Source: Mikania micrantha (taxonomy: Eukaryota; Streptophyta; Magnoliopsida; Asterales; Asteraceae). From it: a DNA stretch of 64,000 nt. The DNA lies in assembly GCA_009363875.1 (NCBI GenBank), contig CM018680.1:62655279-62719278 (forward strand), read 5' to 3'. The position numbers and the translations under genes are program-made. Positions 1 to 10,471 of the stretch are shown piece by piece (within the stretch, counting starts at the first letter, position 1; each line of letters starts with the position of its first letter). Under the pieces are notes generated by a model, which had not been told where the DNA came from, did not search any database, and saw only the letters and a list, made by a program, of their open reading frames with translations.

Positions 1-328
1 TAAATATTTTTACATATCATATATAATCTTTTTTTTTTTTTTTTTTATAACTGTGGTGGTCACTTACGTAGTAAACCTCTGAATCCTCCTAATACCTGAC
101 TAATCAGAGTGAACATGTAAATGACAACTACAAGCAATAGGATCAGTGACCTATAAAGAAAACTACCTTAGTAAGGATTGAACTTGAATATCAAATCTAT
201 TTTATGTTTTATATATTGTTGATATTGCTATTAAAAGAAGAGAGAAACTTAAAGTAAAATACCAAGATTTTATGAAATGATCTATCAACTAGCTTAATTT
301 AACATATCTAATTTTTTCTTGTGAGCAG
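1..328 (+). other. 3' part of chitinase copy 1 intron
   Basis: This AT-rich stretch with a long T run near 30-46 ends in a plant-type acceptor (pyrimidine-rich, then GTGAGCAG) at 321-328. It aligns with the end of the intron of the complete paralogue near 34960-35240, which is why I call it intron. The donor and first exon lie before the window. Confidence 0.8.
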
Positions 329-735
329 ATTTTTGCTTTATTGAAGAAATAAATGGTGCTTCAGGCGATTATTGTGATGAAACCAATACTCAATATCCAT
401 GTAACCCTAGCAAGAATTACTACGGGAGAGGTCCAATCCAATTGTCATGGAATTTCAACTATGGTCCAGCCGGGGTCAGCATTGGGTTTGATGGGCTCAA
501 CAATCCTGAAATCGTAGCCACAGATCCACTCATTTCGTTCCGGACCGCCTTATGGTATTGGATGAACAATGTTCAATCGGTCATCGGTCAAGGTTTTGGT
601 GCAACTATTCGAGCTATCAATGGACCATTAGAATGTGATGGTCGCAACCCAGACACGGTAAGTTCTAGGGTCCGATACTACACTGAATATTGTAACCAAC
701 TTGGAGTTGCAACAGGCGATAACCTTCGATGCTAA
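329..735 (+). CDS. class IV chitinase (GH19) copy 1, last exon, 5' partial
   Basis: This is the second exon of an endochitinase that hydrolyses beta-1,4 N-acetylglucosamine polymers; class IV enzymes are secreted defence (PR-3) proteins. It starts after the acceptor at 328 in phase 1 and gives H-FCFIEEINGASGDYC, with the second catalytic Glu of the IEE motif. The substrate-cleft motif QLSWNFNYGP follows, and the protein ends in GDNLRC with the stop at 733-735. The exon is 407 nt, the same as in the complete paralogue at 35241-35647. There is no frameshift or stop, so the gene may be functional, but exon 1 with signal peptide and hevein domain lies outside the window. An AATAAA candidate polyadenylation signal is at 867-872. 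The IEE and NYG motifs make the family assignment firm. Confidence 0.92.
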
Positions 736-931
736 GCTATTTGAAAATGTAAGAGATTCTAGAGAGACATTAAAACCCTTCTTTATATTTGTATTCATTT
801 ATGAAGATGTTTTACTTGTTGTTTAATTTAAGTCATTTATATATGTATTTTATGCCTATTAAATTAAATAAAATTTATAAACTTATTTTATCCATGTCTT
901 GAACCATTTATTTATGCAGAATAAATCTATG

Positions 932-1535
932 TCTATAAATTCTAATAAATAACGATTTCTAAGGACACATGTTATTTTCTTAGAGCACCTCAAGTTTTGT
1001 TTCTCGTCTCCCTCTCTACTATTAAATACATTTAATATTAAGTTTACTTTTATAAATTTTTAAATTAAAAAAGATTTTTTAATACATTAAAGATATATTA
1101 ATAGAGTAAATTACTGATTATTTTCTTTAAAAATGCAGCAACATGCTAATTTTGTCCTTTAAATTATAAAACTAATAGGGATGACACTAGTAATTTTTGA
1201 ATTTAAAAGACAAAATCAGTAAATTGCTAATTTTTTAAATGTGATAATTTTATAAATGGCACAATCAGTAATTTACTAATATTAATATGAATAAAGTACC
1301 TTTCAAAAAATAAAATTATTATAAAATATAAATTTTTTAAATTTCTTTTAAATGAAATGTTGAAAGAAACAATCTTTGGAAAACTTAGTGTTTAAAGAAA
1401 TAATATAATTATTACTTAAAGTTTTAAATTATACAAAATTTTAAAAATATTTCATATTAGAATTAAGATTTTTATTTAAAACTATTTATTATATTTTTTT
1501 CATTAATATGTGTAATACACACAGTACTAAACTAG
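932..1535 (+). mobile_element. non-autonomous Helitron inserted 3' of chitinase copy 1
   Basis: The element begins TCTATAAATTCTAATAAATA and ends ACTAAACTAG followed by T, the Helitron TC...CTAG/T signature. A small hairpin TGTGT-aat-ACACA lies about 13 bases before the end. The homologous flank of chitinase copy 2 reads straight through: host CTATG|TTATACAAC here versus CTATA|TTATACAAT at 35841-35854, with no target duplication. It has no coding capacity and is AT-rich. A shorter relative lies at 32273-32643. Confidence 0.85.
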
Positions 1536-1589
1536 TTATACAACAAATGCAAGTTTTGATGAAGAATATTGTTATTCTCACACTCATCC

Positions 1590-2370
1590 ATTTCAAGAAT
1601 TCTAATCTGATACGTCGCCCTATCCCGACGGCATATCGTCACCACTATATTTGACGCTATAGCTTCATCGCCATAGATGTTTATGGTCGTCGACATACAA
1701 CCTTTTTCCCGACGACATGTCGTCGCCACAAGTCGTCATGAGAAATCTATTTTACATATTATAGTTAATTAAAAAAATATAAAAAAAATAATGATCCCTA
1801 TGCCGACCATACGTCGTCGGCAAAAGTCTCATTAAAAAAAATTGTCTGTTTTTTTTATTTCCTAGTTTTTAGCAACAAAACCTGTTATGGCTTCTCAAAT
1901 AACCTGTTATATGACATGAATACGTACTAAAACCTAACAAAACAAAAAATACAAATAATCAAACAAAACACAAACCATTCAACAATGTTTACACTAAATA
2001 ATCTAACTTAATGTTTTCCAAACCATCATAATATGATACTTAATCTTTCAAAGTACACTAATCTGCATCCGAGTAGGTTGATGTGTCATGTTTGTTTGAT
2101 TTGAGTGCATCAATCTCATCTTGTATTCGTTTCATGTTTTTATTCATGAGATGAATGGTTTCTTGCATGTCGGACAACTGTGACTGTGCGTTTGACACAT
2201 ACGAAACATCAGGGGCTACATTTCTTATTTGCATCCAACACCCTTACAGTCCAGCCACGTTTGTCACCTAAGACGTGTGACAAACACTCTTGTTCATCAA
2301 TTTGTTATGTCCCAGACTCTTGACGCATCCAAGCAGCTTCTTCAATTCTTTCTTGTATTTAAATAGTACA
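1590..2370 (-). mobile_element. CACTA (En/Spm) remnant with subterminal palindromes
   Basis: The left part carries CGACGACATGTCGTCG at 1710-1725 and several degenerate TCGTCG / CGACGAC copies, the same subterminal word as in the CACTA element at 36702-40390. The right part holds a decayed coding remnant (2058-2370). I did not find intact CACTA termini, so the limits are approximate. Confidence 0.6.
2058..2370 (-). pseudogene. CACTA ORF C-terminal remnant (coiled coil)
   Basis: On the minus strand this reads a helical, charged tail: QLSDMQETIHLMNKNMKRIQ, then DEIDALKS, ending SDAD with a stop at 2058-2060. Before it come EEAAWMRQESG and HVLGDKRG in another frame, with an in-frame stop. The order (AWMRQE, then LGDKRG-like, then a coiled coil) resembles the C-terminus of the second plant CACTA protein (Transposase_24 / Ptta-En-Spm type). 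At least one frameshift and one stop show it is dead. The family call rests on my motif recognition only. Confidence 0.5.
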
Positions 2371-2380
2371 ATAAATACAA

Positions 2381-2820
2381 ATTAGTTTTTTAAAAAAACC
2401 GACACCATAACTACTATAGATTAGATAACCATCCTGTTAAATCTACAACAAAATAGAATAAACAAATCTCAACATAAGGGCCAAAATGAGCCTAACAAGC
2501 AATGTTTTAAAAACTGGTATTTTAATTGCACCAAATTTGCCTCAAAAATGGTTCAACCGGTTGAACCGGGTTGTACTGGATGGTTCAATCGAACACACTA
2601 ATTAACCATATATTTATATAAAAAATACAACTTATACTCAAATAAGTTTACAAAAGGTATACAAATCCATTCAAAAGGTCCTTAAATTCAACCAAAACAA
2701 TTTAAGAGTACTCAAATTCTAATATTTTTTTAAATAAAAGTGCATAATAGGATTATGACATTGACGTGTTAACGGCTTAAGTTCACGATCGCTTAAAAAC
2801 CGAAAGTTTGTGCTTAGGAA
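2381..2820. other. AT-rich spacer, no gene seen
   Basis: I see no coding signal. A short segment near 2550-2600 is rich in GGTTCAACCGG / GGTTGAACC, a small inverted repeat of the sort found inside MITEs, but I could not define its ends. Confidence 0.5.
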
Positions 2821-2870
2821 CCCTCTCTTTCTCTCTCTCTCTCTCACACACACAGACACACACATATATA
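2821..2870. repeat. compound microsatellite (CT)n(CA)n(TA)n
   Basis: A CT run passes into a CACACA run and then TATATA, directly abutting the foldback element that follows. Confidence 0.9.
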
Positions 2871-3122
2871 TAGGGGATGGTTCGAATGTTAACCCTTCCT
2901 TATTGCGTTAACCGAATAAATACATCTTGCTACTTTGGGGCCCACATTAAAGTAAATCTAAAAGTTAAGGTTATTTCTTTTTTTTTTATTAATGTAAGTG
3001 GCCCCTACATTAATTAAAAAAAACATACACCTTTAGATTTACTTTAATATGGGCCCCGAAGTAATAAGATATAGTTATCGGTTAACGCAATAAACATGGG
3101 TTAACATTTGATCCTCTCCCTA
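2871..3122. mobile_element. foldback MITE, about 250 bp
   Basis: The two halves are near-complete inverted copies. The left end is TAGGGGATGGTTCGAATGTT and the right end ACATTTGATCCTCTCCCTA. Matched inner blocks include TTGCGTTAACCGA / CGGTTAACGCAA and GGGGCCCACATTAAAGTAAA / TTTACTTTAATATGGGCCCC. It has no coding content and is flanked by TATA-rich DNA. Confidence 0.8.
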
Positions 3123-3140
3123 TATATATTTATACATGTA

Positions 3141-4309
3141 TATAGAGTAAGGTTCATAAGAAAACTATCATTTTTTAAGAAAACCAAAAAAACTCCAATT
3201 GACCAATCACATAATTTCTTTTATTTATTTATTTATTATAATTGTTAAAAGGGCATTTTAGTAATTATAAATAATCCAAACTAATTATGGAAATAATTTA
3301 ATTCTTTTTTAGTCAATATTTATGTTACATCATCATCATCATCATCAAGTTTTTATCTCACAAAACCTAGCCCTTATATAAGTTTCCGCATACCCACACA
3401 TTCATCACCTCCGGCGAGCCACCCTCACCCGCCTCCGTCCACCGTTACCTCCGCCAGAGCACAGATCGTTGACTTCTTTTGCGAACACCACCATCGCAGT
3501 TGTTGACGCCTACCATCACAACCACAGCCCTCGACGCACAATGCATATTTCACGTTCAAAGTCCATTCCGACTTATTCTACAACGGGTTTTGACATGTTA
3601 TTAGCCCTTGCTTCCATTATGAAATTGTGATGGTTGTCTTTTAATTATCAATTGAGCCATGGATGGGGTGATTCATGCTCAAATTACTCACCATCCTATT
3701 CAAATCTTTCGCTCACCAACTGTTTAATGAAATGTCTCAGTGATATTCATCAATTTTACTTGTATGAATACATATATGTGACCATTTTTACATGTATGTA
3801 ACTTGATTGAAGTAATTCGTTTATATGATTGCACATATGTAATTATGTTTCCATATGTAAATAGCTGGGTTGATTACAGGTTTCTTTTACTACATCGTAT
3901 TACACATATGTAACACATCTTTGTCTTTGACATCATCTTTTTTGAATGTTTAAATATATGTAAACAAGTTTTCTTTTGGTAAGATTACATATATGTAAGC
4001 ATCTTTACATCATCACAATCTTGTTACATATATGTAAGCAAGTTTTGTTGTAAGATTACATATATGTAAGCACAGTTGTCTGTAGCCCACTTGAAAGGTC
4101 TTTTTGATGATTAAGGAACTAATGACTATGATTACATATGTGTAACCATGTATGTAATTAAAAGTTCTTTTGTTTTTTTATCACATATGTGTAATCATTT
4201 AATACAGATAGAAAAACTTAATCTGGTTTATTTTGTTATTCATATATGTAATTGGTAAACCATTTTGAGTTAAAATTTTTCAAATAATGCACGAACACTA
4301 TTACTTTGA
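3141..4309. mobile_element. left part of outer TIR transposon
   Basis: The left terminus (about 3141-3186; GAGTAAGGTTCATAAG, then TTAAGAAAACC) is an inverted match to the sequence ending at 15469 plus 32264-32272 (GGTTTTCTTAA, then GAGAGTTTTTGTGAAAC, then CCTCCTCTA). The element is non-autonomous, with no transposase seen. A Mutator-like element interrupts it at 4310, and its right TIR is split by chromovirus B. The superfamily is uncertain. Confidence 0.6.
3750..4260. repeat. dispersed ACATATATGTAAG repeats in outer TIR element
   Basis: About a dozen copies of a near-palindromic word (ACATATATGTAA, ACATATGTGTAA, CATGTATGTAA) are spread over 500 bp. The same word resumes at 15050-15110 beyond the inserted elements, so both sides belong to one interrupted transposon. 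Confidence 0.75.
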
Positions 4310-4660
4310 GGGCGTGGTTATAGTAAAAAGGCTTAGATTGGTGAAAAGTGTGAGAATGATTGTAGGATATTAAATATATAATTTAATGGTTGAGATCAAA
4401 GTTGTATTAAAAAAGTCAGTGGAATGGTAGTTTAGTCATAGACAATTTTGTTGACCTTTTATCATGTTTCCCCCATTTTTTAAACGGTCATAACTTTTAT
4501 ATACAATATTATTTTTTTTAAAAATTACACCAAAAAAACGAGCATTTTTTTATGTTTAAAACGAATATACTTTTGTTCTATATATAAAAAAAAAGTTTTC
4601 CTCTACCTTTTATATTTGGAATGCGCCATTGTGTCTAATTGTCTATTATTATGTCTTTTT

Positions 4661-4665
4661 GTTTG
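4661..4665. repeat. target site duplication GTTTG (left) of chromovirus A
   Basis: It matches GTTTG at 13912-13916 immediately after the other LTR, and fixes both ends of the element. Confidence 0.9.
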
Positions 4666-6802
4666 TGAGAGGCCCCGAGCCCCTCGGTTGGCAAACATCA
4701 TACCCATAGTCCTTAAACCATATTTACGTTATCATAGCAGCGGAATTTAAGGCGAATACATAAAATATTATACAAACCTAAACAAACATTAATACATAGC
4801 TCATATCATTATTAGGTTTATAACATAGCCAGTCTATGCCAGGGGTAGTCTTCAACATATGCCATGAGCCCTCCTGGTCTCCTTCCTCAACTATTCAACC
4901 TGATATGCATGTAAAACAAGTCAGCTTTACGCTGGTGAGTTCTAAGTTCATTTCTTAGAAAATCCTTATTCATTCATGTCATCGTATAACATAATCCAAA
5001 TACATAACATACCTGTTCTCATATCATAATTTCATCATATACATAGCATCATAACATAATTACATAACATACATATCATCATAACATCATTCATACAGTG
5101 AAGGAACTTCACCGTCAACTGCTGACCCTGAGGTCAAACAGGCTTGTGCAGCACAAGGCTCTTAAACTATCAACCCGAAGTCGATAACTTACACATGCAT
5201 AAGATTCCATCAACTGGCGACACACAGTCGGCAGGCCCGTTTTTACGCAGGACTTTTTAATCATCATAAGCAAAAGCGGCTCCTTTCACCGCTGTGCTCA
5301 AGTTTTGCTCAACCGTAGTTGACAAAACCACAGTTCCTCCTCAACCTCGGTCGAGTGTCTTATGTTCCTCCTCGATCTCAGTCGAGTGTCTTATGTTCCT
5401 CCTCGACCTCAGTCAAGTGTTTTACATTTCATCCTCGACATCAGTCGAGTGTCTTATATAAAAATAATCACTTATTTCTCAACCGTAGTTGAGACTTTAA
5501 AACATTTCTTTATCTGAAAACATGCTTTACCTGACCATAATCAGGTTAGAATCACTTTCATACATACATACAATCATTTTCATAAAATAACTTTATAACA
5601 TGCATATTAGCCCAAAATGATAAAACATTTAAAACAGGGCTATAAGAATTCACCTGATGTCTTACTGTAGCAAGATCACTCGCAAACTGGTACTAATGGT
5701 GTAATTCTGCATTCGTTTACACTAAATAAATCATTTATGTTTTAACCTATTGATTAGATCTTTCTGAACGTTCAATGTCAAAGACATTGTCTTGAAAGTC
5801 ATCAAATAGTTAGTGTTGTTGATTATAATGCTAAAACAGTTCCTGAACAGATTAATGGCTTAGAAATGATAAATCCTTATCATTGATTTCCCAGATATCA
5901 TGAAATATCACAACATCGTCTTAGAATAGGTTTAATAACCATGTTTAACATACTAATCTGACTGTTATCACAAACATCAGATAATCGTTCCAATAAGTAT
6001 GTTAATGATTGTGATTAGTTTGAAACACTTAGATTTAACCTTTGCATTTCAACGATTAACCCAACTAATCACCTAGATTGTCATAATCAAATGGATTAAA
6101 CCATTATAATCATAGTTGTGATTTCATGCAAACCGGGCACTACAACGGCTCAAAACAAGGATTTAACCGTTAGAACATCGTGTTCTTCATTTCTAATCAA
6201 TCCTAGCCATCATCTAGGCAATAATCAACAATCCTAACTATGTTATTACGTTCAAAATCAAGATCTAATCAATCAAAATCAAACTAGAAGGTTAAAACGA
6301 ACCGTTACCTAATCTGACGGATTTCTCGGGCAGATATGATGATCGGGACTTGTAGATATGTTCCTTGATGCAATCCGGATGTTTAAACACCTCAAAATGG
6401 AGATTTAATGGTAAAAATGTTGAGTTTACGCGTCTGGAAGTCGAGAATTCAGATGGGAATGAAATCTGATCAAGAAAATCAGATTTTTAAGCTATCTGCA
6501 TCCGTCGCGTACCGCGGAGAGTGTCTTCGCGTACCTCCACCGCCTTAGTTAGACCAGATTTTGTTTTCGCGATTCCGGGAGCATACGAACTCCGTTTTGC
6601 GCACGGTTTTCGCCCACGTTCATCATTTTCACATACTATCAATCCCCAATAACAAAAGTTGCTAAATCCTCGTGGATTTCAAGCACAACCAAATGTGCTC
6701 ACGTCATAAATGCCGAATTTTTCGTACGCAATCGTCACAGTTTCAACAGTAACCGAAATCTCGTACGTTTACTATTAAATTTCTAAATTTTCGGTTGTTA
6801 CA
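4666..6802 (-). repeat. 3' LTR of chromovirus A (2137 bp)
   Basis: On the plus strand it runs TGAGAGGCCCCGAGC ... CGGTTGTTACA. It contains a stem-loop array (5308-5546; arms such as CTCGAC / GTCGAG and CTCAAC / GTTGAG) and a palindrome CGCGTACCGCG at 6506-6516. Short open frames inside it are not genes. Confidence 0.95.
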
Positions 6803-6816
6803 AATCTACCCTCCTT
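6803..6816 (-). promoter_or_regulatory. polypurine tract of chromovirus A
   Basis: On the minus strand AAGGAGGGTAGATT directly precedes the 3' LTR, where plus-strand DNA synthesis of the retroelement would be primed. Confidence 0.8.
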
Positions 6817-6842
6817 ACAATAGGTTTCGTCCTCGAAACCTG

Positions 6843-9626
6843 TTACATTTCAAACAAATGTGGGTAGAGTCGTTTCATCTCGTCTTCAGTCTCCCATGTC
6901 GCCTCAGATCCTTTTCGGTGCTTCCATTGAACTTTAACTTGTCTGATCATCTTGTTACGTAACTGTTTCTCTTTCGTATCAACAATTGCAACTGGTTCTT
7001 CTATGTAATTCAACCTTTCATCAACTTCAATATCATTTAAAGGCACATATGCTATATCATCCGCTAGACATTTTCTCAGATGTGAAACGTGAAATGTCGG
7101 ATGAATTCCACTCAGTTCATCTGGTAGATCTAATCGGTAAGCTACCTTACCGACCCTTGCCATTATTCGAAAAGGTCCAATAAATCTCGGACTCAGCTTT
7201 CCTCTTTTCCTGAATCGAATAACTCCCTTCCATGGTGAAACTTTTAACAATACTTGATCACCTACTTCAAATTCTATTGGTCTCCGTCTTTTATCAGCGT
7301 ATGACTTCTGTCGATCTTGTGCAGTTTTCATTCGCGCTTTAACAAGTTGAAGCTTTTCAGTCAAATCTATTACTGCAGCTTTGCTCCCTACTTCTTTCTG
7401 TCCTACTCCTCCCCAACACACAGGTGTTCTACAACGTCGTCCGTACAATGCCTCATATGGTGGCATTCCAATACTAGCATGGTAGCTATTGTTGTACGAG
7501 AATTCCACCAATGGTAAATGATCATCCCAACTACCACCAAAATCAATAATACAGGCTCTGAGCATATCCTCTAAAGTTTGGATAGTCCTTTCAGACTGTC
7601 CGTCGGTCTGAGGATGATACGCAGTGCTAATATTGAGTCTTGTGCCCATTGATTCGTGAAACTGTTTCCAGAATCTTGAAACGAACCGCGTGTCACGATC
7701 TGACACTATAGAAACTGGAACTCCATGTCTTGTAATTATTTCTTTCACAAATAGTTCAGACAGTTTCTCTGACGTATAAGTCTCCCGTATAGGCAAGAAA
7801 TGAGCACTTTTCGTTAACCGGTCTACAATCACCCAAATAGCATCATGACGTTTCGCCGTAAGAGGCAACTTAGTTATAAAATCCATGGTGATGTGTTCCC
7901 ATTTCCATTCCGGGACTTCTAAAGGTTGCACATAACCATAAGGTTTCTGATGTTCAGCTTTCACTTGCGCACATGTCAAACATTTGTTTACGTACTGCAT
8001 TACATTAAACTTCATACCTGGCCACCAGTAATCTTTTCGAAGGTCTTGATACATTTTCGTTGCACCAGGATGAATAGAGTAACGTGACTTATGTGCTTCG
8101 TCTAGAATCCTTGACCTGATGTCCCCATTTCGTGGAACCCACATTCGACCAAATCGAATCTTAATACCAAATTCATTTTCTTCTAGATTCTTGACTTGTC
8201 CAAATATTCTTTCGAACCCCACATTTTCTTCCTTCAATCCCTCCTTTTGTGCATCCTTAAGCTCATTCAGAAATTTTGATGTTATTACCAAACTATAAGA
8301 CTTAACTTGTATAGCAGAGTGTTCTGTTTTACGACTTAGAGCATCAGCCACCACATTGGCTTTGCCCGGGTGATACAAAATCTCACAGTCATAATCTTTT
8401 AACAGCTCAAGCCACCTTCTTTGTCTCATATTCAAATCTTTCTGTTCAAAGAAGTATTTTAAACTTTTGTGATCTGTGTAGATTGTACATTTCACTCCAT
8501 ATAAATAATGCCTCCAAATTTTTAAAGCAAATACCACAGCAGCCAATTCCAAATCATGTGTTGGATAATTAGCTTCATGGGTTTTCAATTGTCTTGAGGC
8601 ATATGCTATTACTTTTCCCCTTTGCATAAGTACACAACCCAAACCCAGATAAGACGCATCTGAGTACACAACCATGTCTTCATTACCATCCGGTAGTGTT
8701 AAAATAGGAGCTTCGGTTAATCTCTTTTTCAATTCCTCAAAAGCTTGGACCTGAGTGGGACCCCAATCATATTTTGTTTCTTTCCTAGTCAATTTCGTCA
8801 GCGGTGTAGCAATCCTGGAGAAATCCTGGATAAATCTTCTGTAATAACCTGCTAATCCAAGAAAGCTACGAACTTCCGTTGGTGTTTTCGGAGGATTCCA
8901 TTTCATAACTGCTTCTACTTTAGCTGGGTCCACCATTATGCCTTCTGGACTAATAACATGACCTAAAAATTGTACTTCCCGTAGCCAAAAGGCACATTTA
9001 GAGAATTTAGCATAAAGCTTTTCTCTTCTTAGTATTTCAAGAACTTCCCGGATATGACACGCATGATCACCTTCACTCCTTGAGTATATTAATATATCGT
9101 CAATGAACACAATCACTGATCGGTCTAACATAGGTCTGCACACCCGATTCATCAAATCCATAAACGTCGCAGGAGCGTTTGTTAATCCGAAAGACATCAC
9201 AAGAAACTCATAGTGTCCATAACGTGTGCGAAACGCTGTCTTCGGAATATCTTGTTCTCTCACCTTTAGTTGATGATATCCTGATCTGAGATCGATTTTA
9301 GAAAACCAACTTGCCCCTTGCAATTGATCAAATAAATCATCAATCCTTGGTAACGGATACTTATTCTTTATTGTGAGCTTATTCAATTCCCTATAATCAA
9401 TACACATTCTCATACTTCCATCCTTTTTCTTTACAAACAACACTGGTGCACCCCAAGGTGACACACTTGGTCGTATAAAACCTTTGTCTAGAAGGTCTTG
9501 TAGTTGGGTCATTAATTCTTTCATCTCTGTTGGAGCCAGACGGTACGGTGCCTTGGCGACAGGTTGAGCTCCTGACACAACATCAATTTGGAATTCGATT
9601 TCCCGATCAGGTGGAAGTCCTGGCAA
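6843..9626 (-). CDS. chromovirus A pol: RT-RNase H-integrase-chromodomain
   Basis: This 927-codon open frame is the C-terminal part of a Ty3/gypsy polyprotein that copies element RNA into DNA and integrates it. RT lies at about residues 25-190, with active site VIVFIDDILIYS. RNase H is at about 300-430 (SDASYLGLG, LELAAV, TDHKSL, VVADALSR). Next come the integrase zinc finger (H-H-C-C, ending CLTCAQVKAEH) and the core triad Asp (IWVIVDR), Asp (VSDRDTR) and Glu (GQSERTIQTLE). The tail 'RQVKVQWKHRKGSEATWETE' is a chromodomain-like segment. There are no internal stops. The true reading start lies further upstream: a missing base near 9645-9650 throws the protease frame out of phase with this one, so the first Met here (MPGLPPD) is a convenience start within the PR-RT linker. 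Confidence 0.93.
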   Translation of the reverse strand: MPGLPPDREIEFQIDVVSGAQPVAKAPYRLAPTEMKELMTQLQDLLDKGFIRPSVSPWGAPVLFVKKKDGSMRMCIDYRELNKLTIKNKYPLPRIDDLFDQLQGASWFSKIDLRSGYHQLKVREQDIPKTAFRTRYGHYEFLVMSFGLTNAPATFMDLMNRVCRPMLDRSVIVFIDDILIYSRSEGDHACHIREVLEILRREKLYAKFSKCAFWLREVQFLGHVISPEGIMVDPAKVEAVMKWNPPKTPTEVRSFLGLAGYYRRFIQDFSRIATPLTKLTRKETKYDWGPTQVQAFEELKKRLTEAPILTLPDGNEDMVVYSDASYLGLGCVLMQRGKVIAYASRQLKTHEANYPTHDLELAAVVFALKIWRHYLYGVKCTIYTDHKSLKYFFEQKDLNMRQRRWLELLKDYDCEILYHPGKANVVADALSRKTEHSAIQVKSYSLVITSKFLNELKDAQKEGLKEENVGFERIFGQVKNLEENEFGIKIRFGRMWVPRNGDIRSRILDEAHKSRYSIHPGATKMYQDLRKDYWWPGMKFNVMQYVNKCLTCAQVKAEHQKPYGYVQPLEVPEWKWEHITMDFITKLPLTAKRHDAIWVIVDRLTKSAHFLPIRETYTSEKLSELFVKEIITRHGVPVSIVSDRDTRFVSRFWKQFHESMGTRLNISTAYHPQTDGQSERTIQTLEDMLRACIIDFGGSWDDHLPLVEFSYNNSYHASIGMPPYEALYGRRCRTPVCWGGVGQKEVGSKAAVIDLTEKLQLVKARMKTAQDRQKSYADKRRRPIEFEVGDQVLLKVSPWKGVIRFRKRGKLSPRFIGPFRIMARVGKVAYRLDLPDELSGIHPTFHVSHLRKCLADDIAYVPLNDIEVDERLNYIEEPVAIVDTKEKQLRNKMIRQVKVQWKHRKGSEATWETEDEMKRLYPHLFEM

Positions 9627-10471
9627 ATCCTCAGGAAATACATCAGAAAGTTACACACCACGGGTACGTCTTCCAATTCTTTTACCTTAATTTCTTTATC
9701 AATAACATAAGCCAGATAAGCCCCACACCCTCGCCTCATAAATTCACTCGCCTTAATCATTGAAATGACTTTAGGCGCATTAAACATTTTATCCCCATAA
9801 ACCGTTACTGAACTCCCATTAAGAGCCGTTAAGAAAATCATATTTCGTCGACAGACAATGTTAGCCTCATGTTTGGCCAACCAATCCATGCCCAAAACTA
9901 CATCGAAACCTCCTAACGTAATCAAAAACAACTTAACAGGGAATCTATGACTTTCTATATCAATATAACAATTATCCTCGATGGCTTCCGTTACTCTAGT
10001 CGATTTACCAAGAGCAGTTTCTATGTTAAAGGCATTTTCTATCTTTTTAACATTTACACGCAGTTTATCGCAAAAAGTAATAGCCACAAAGCTCATACTT
10101 GCACCAGAATCAAATAGCACTGAAGCAGGGATATCATTAATCAAGAATGTACCTGTCACCACATCCGGGTCTTTATCTGCCTGATCCTTAGTCATAGTAA
10201 AGGCACGAGCTTTTGCCTTTTGCTTATCACCTCCCTTGCTACTTTCAGGTTTGCTGGCTTTAGTAGGCATTATCTTTGGTTTAAAACAATTCCTGCTCAC
10301 ATGACCGATTCCACCACAATTATAACATTTTGGCATACTAGGACAATTATTCGAGAAATGTCCAGTTTTTCCACAACGGTAGCACAAAGTAGTCCCCATC
10401 CTACATTCTCCCCCATGTTTCCTTCCACACTTAGGGCATGTTTCAACTCCTTCCATTTTAAACCTTTTCAT
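9521..10471 (-). CDS. chromovirus A zinc knuckles and aspartic protease
   Basis: This segment would process the polyprotein. Two CCHC knuckles that bind element RNA are seen: CYRCGKTGHFSNNC and CYNCGGIGHVSRNC. A retropepsin follows with the intact catalytic motif VLFDSGAS and the later FDVVLGMDWL. After DVPVVCNF the frame becomes nonsense to its stop, because one C is missing in a TTTCCTGA-type context at about 9645-9650; the correct continuation lies in the frame of the pol ORF. Its start ATG overlaps the gag stop as ATGA (10468-10471), either a one-base indel or a coupled restart. Confidence 0.88.
   Translation of the reverse strand: MKRFKMEGVETCPKCGRKHGGECRMGTTLCYRCGKTGHFSNNCPSMPKCYNCGGIGHVSRNCFKPKIMPTKASKPESSKGGDKQKAKARAFTMTKDQADKDPDVVTGTFLINDIPASVLFDSGASMSFVAITFCDKLRVNVKKIENAFNIETALGKSTRVTEAIEDNCYIDIESHRFPVKLFLITLGGFDVVLGMDWLAKHEANIVCRRNMIFLTALNGSSVTVYGDKMFNAPKVISMIKASEFMRRGCGAYLAYVIDKEIKVKELEDVPVVCNFLMYFLRICQDFHLIGKSNSKLMLCQELNLSPRHRTVWLQQR

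Noticed and set aside
3320..3350. (ATC)n run as a coding His/Ile/Ser repeat
   Set aside because: Only about five units, inside a non-coding transposon segment, with no open frame around it.
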